From contig CAYRWY010000214.1 of NCBI GenBank assembly GCA_964427955.1, positions 1 through 9,755 on the forward strand: DNA of 9,755 nucleotides, written 5' to 3'. The stretch is from JACRBK01 sp964427955 (GTDB lineage: Bacteria > Chloroflexota > Anaerolineae > Aggregatilineales > Aggregatilineaceae). Below are positions 9,711 through 9,755 of the stretch, one piece after another. The number at the start of each line of letters is the position of its first letter. Positions within the stretch are counted from its first letter, which is position 1. The position numbers and the translations under genes are program-made. The notes beneath the pieces were generated by a model. It was not told where the DNA came from and made no database searches. It was given only the letters and a program-made list of their open reading frames with translations.

Positions 9711-9755
9711 GTACATCCAGGTAGATTCTTGCGGGTGTTTTTCGTAGGGGCGTCA

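Noticed and set aside
9711..9755. Terminator or further gene after the ATPase
   Set aside because: The last 45 bases show no clear hairpin or start signal, and the window ends too soon to judge.

Overview
The window is GC-rich (roughly two thirds G+C, with strongly GC-biased third codon positions) and bacterial. DUF4013 membrane proteins, a DegV-family protein, a BMP/nucleoside-type ABC transporter and a four-helix-bundle cassette together suggest a Chloroflexota (Anaerolineae-like) genome. That placement is inference from gene content; there is no rRNA or marker gene here.

Layout. Positions 1-66 look like the 3' end of a plus-strand gene entering from the left. A perfect 12-bp stem-loop of a dispersed-repeat type (80-111) lies in the convergent gap. 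Two minus-strand genes follow: an unrecognised two-helix membrane protein (199-885) and, upstream of it, a DegV-family fatty-acid-binding protein (972-1865). A 174-bp divergent region then leads into a plus-strand set of three tightly spaced membrane-protein genes: DUF4013 (2040-2675), a small two-helix protein (2677-3036) and a second DUF4013 protein (3045-3779).

From 3865 to 9710 runs an ABC transporter operon of the nucleoside/BMP type (NupOPQ/YufOPQ-like): permease 1 (3865-5022), permease 2 (5041-6045) and the ATPase (6507-9710). The substrate-binding lipoprotein of this system is not in the window. Between permease 2 and the ATPase sits a 447-bp cassette: a 34-bp imperfect inverted repeat, built from TTAGTTN heptamers, flanks a gene for a four-helix-bundle protein of the 23S rRNA intervening-sequence family. 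Removing the cassette would leave a normal, tightly spaced permease-ATPase junction.

The most unusual object is the ATPase. Its relatives have about 500 residues and two fused nucleotide-binding domains (NBDs). This one has 1067 residues because three in-frame membrane segments interrupt the NBDs: a putative six-helix block with a ~90-residue loop in NBD1, an RDD domain in NBD2, and a two-helix block in NBD2 at the position equivalent to the first. Removing all three leaves about 507 residues, the normal family size, with every family motif in order. The ATPase subunit of this importer would therefore be an integral membrane protein.
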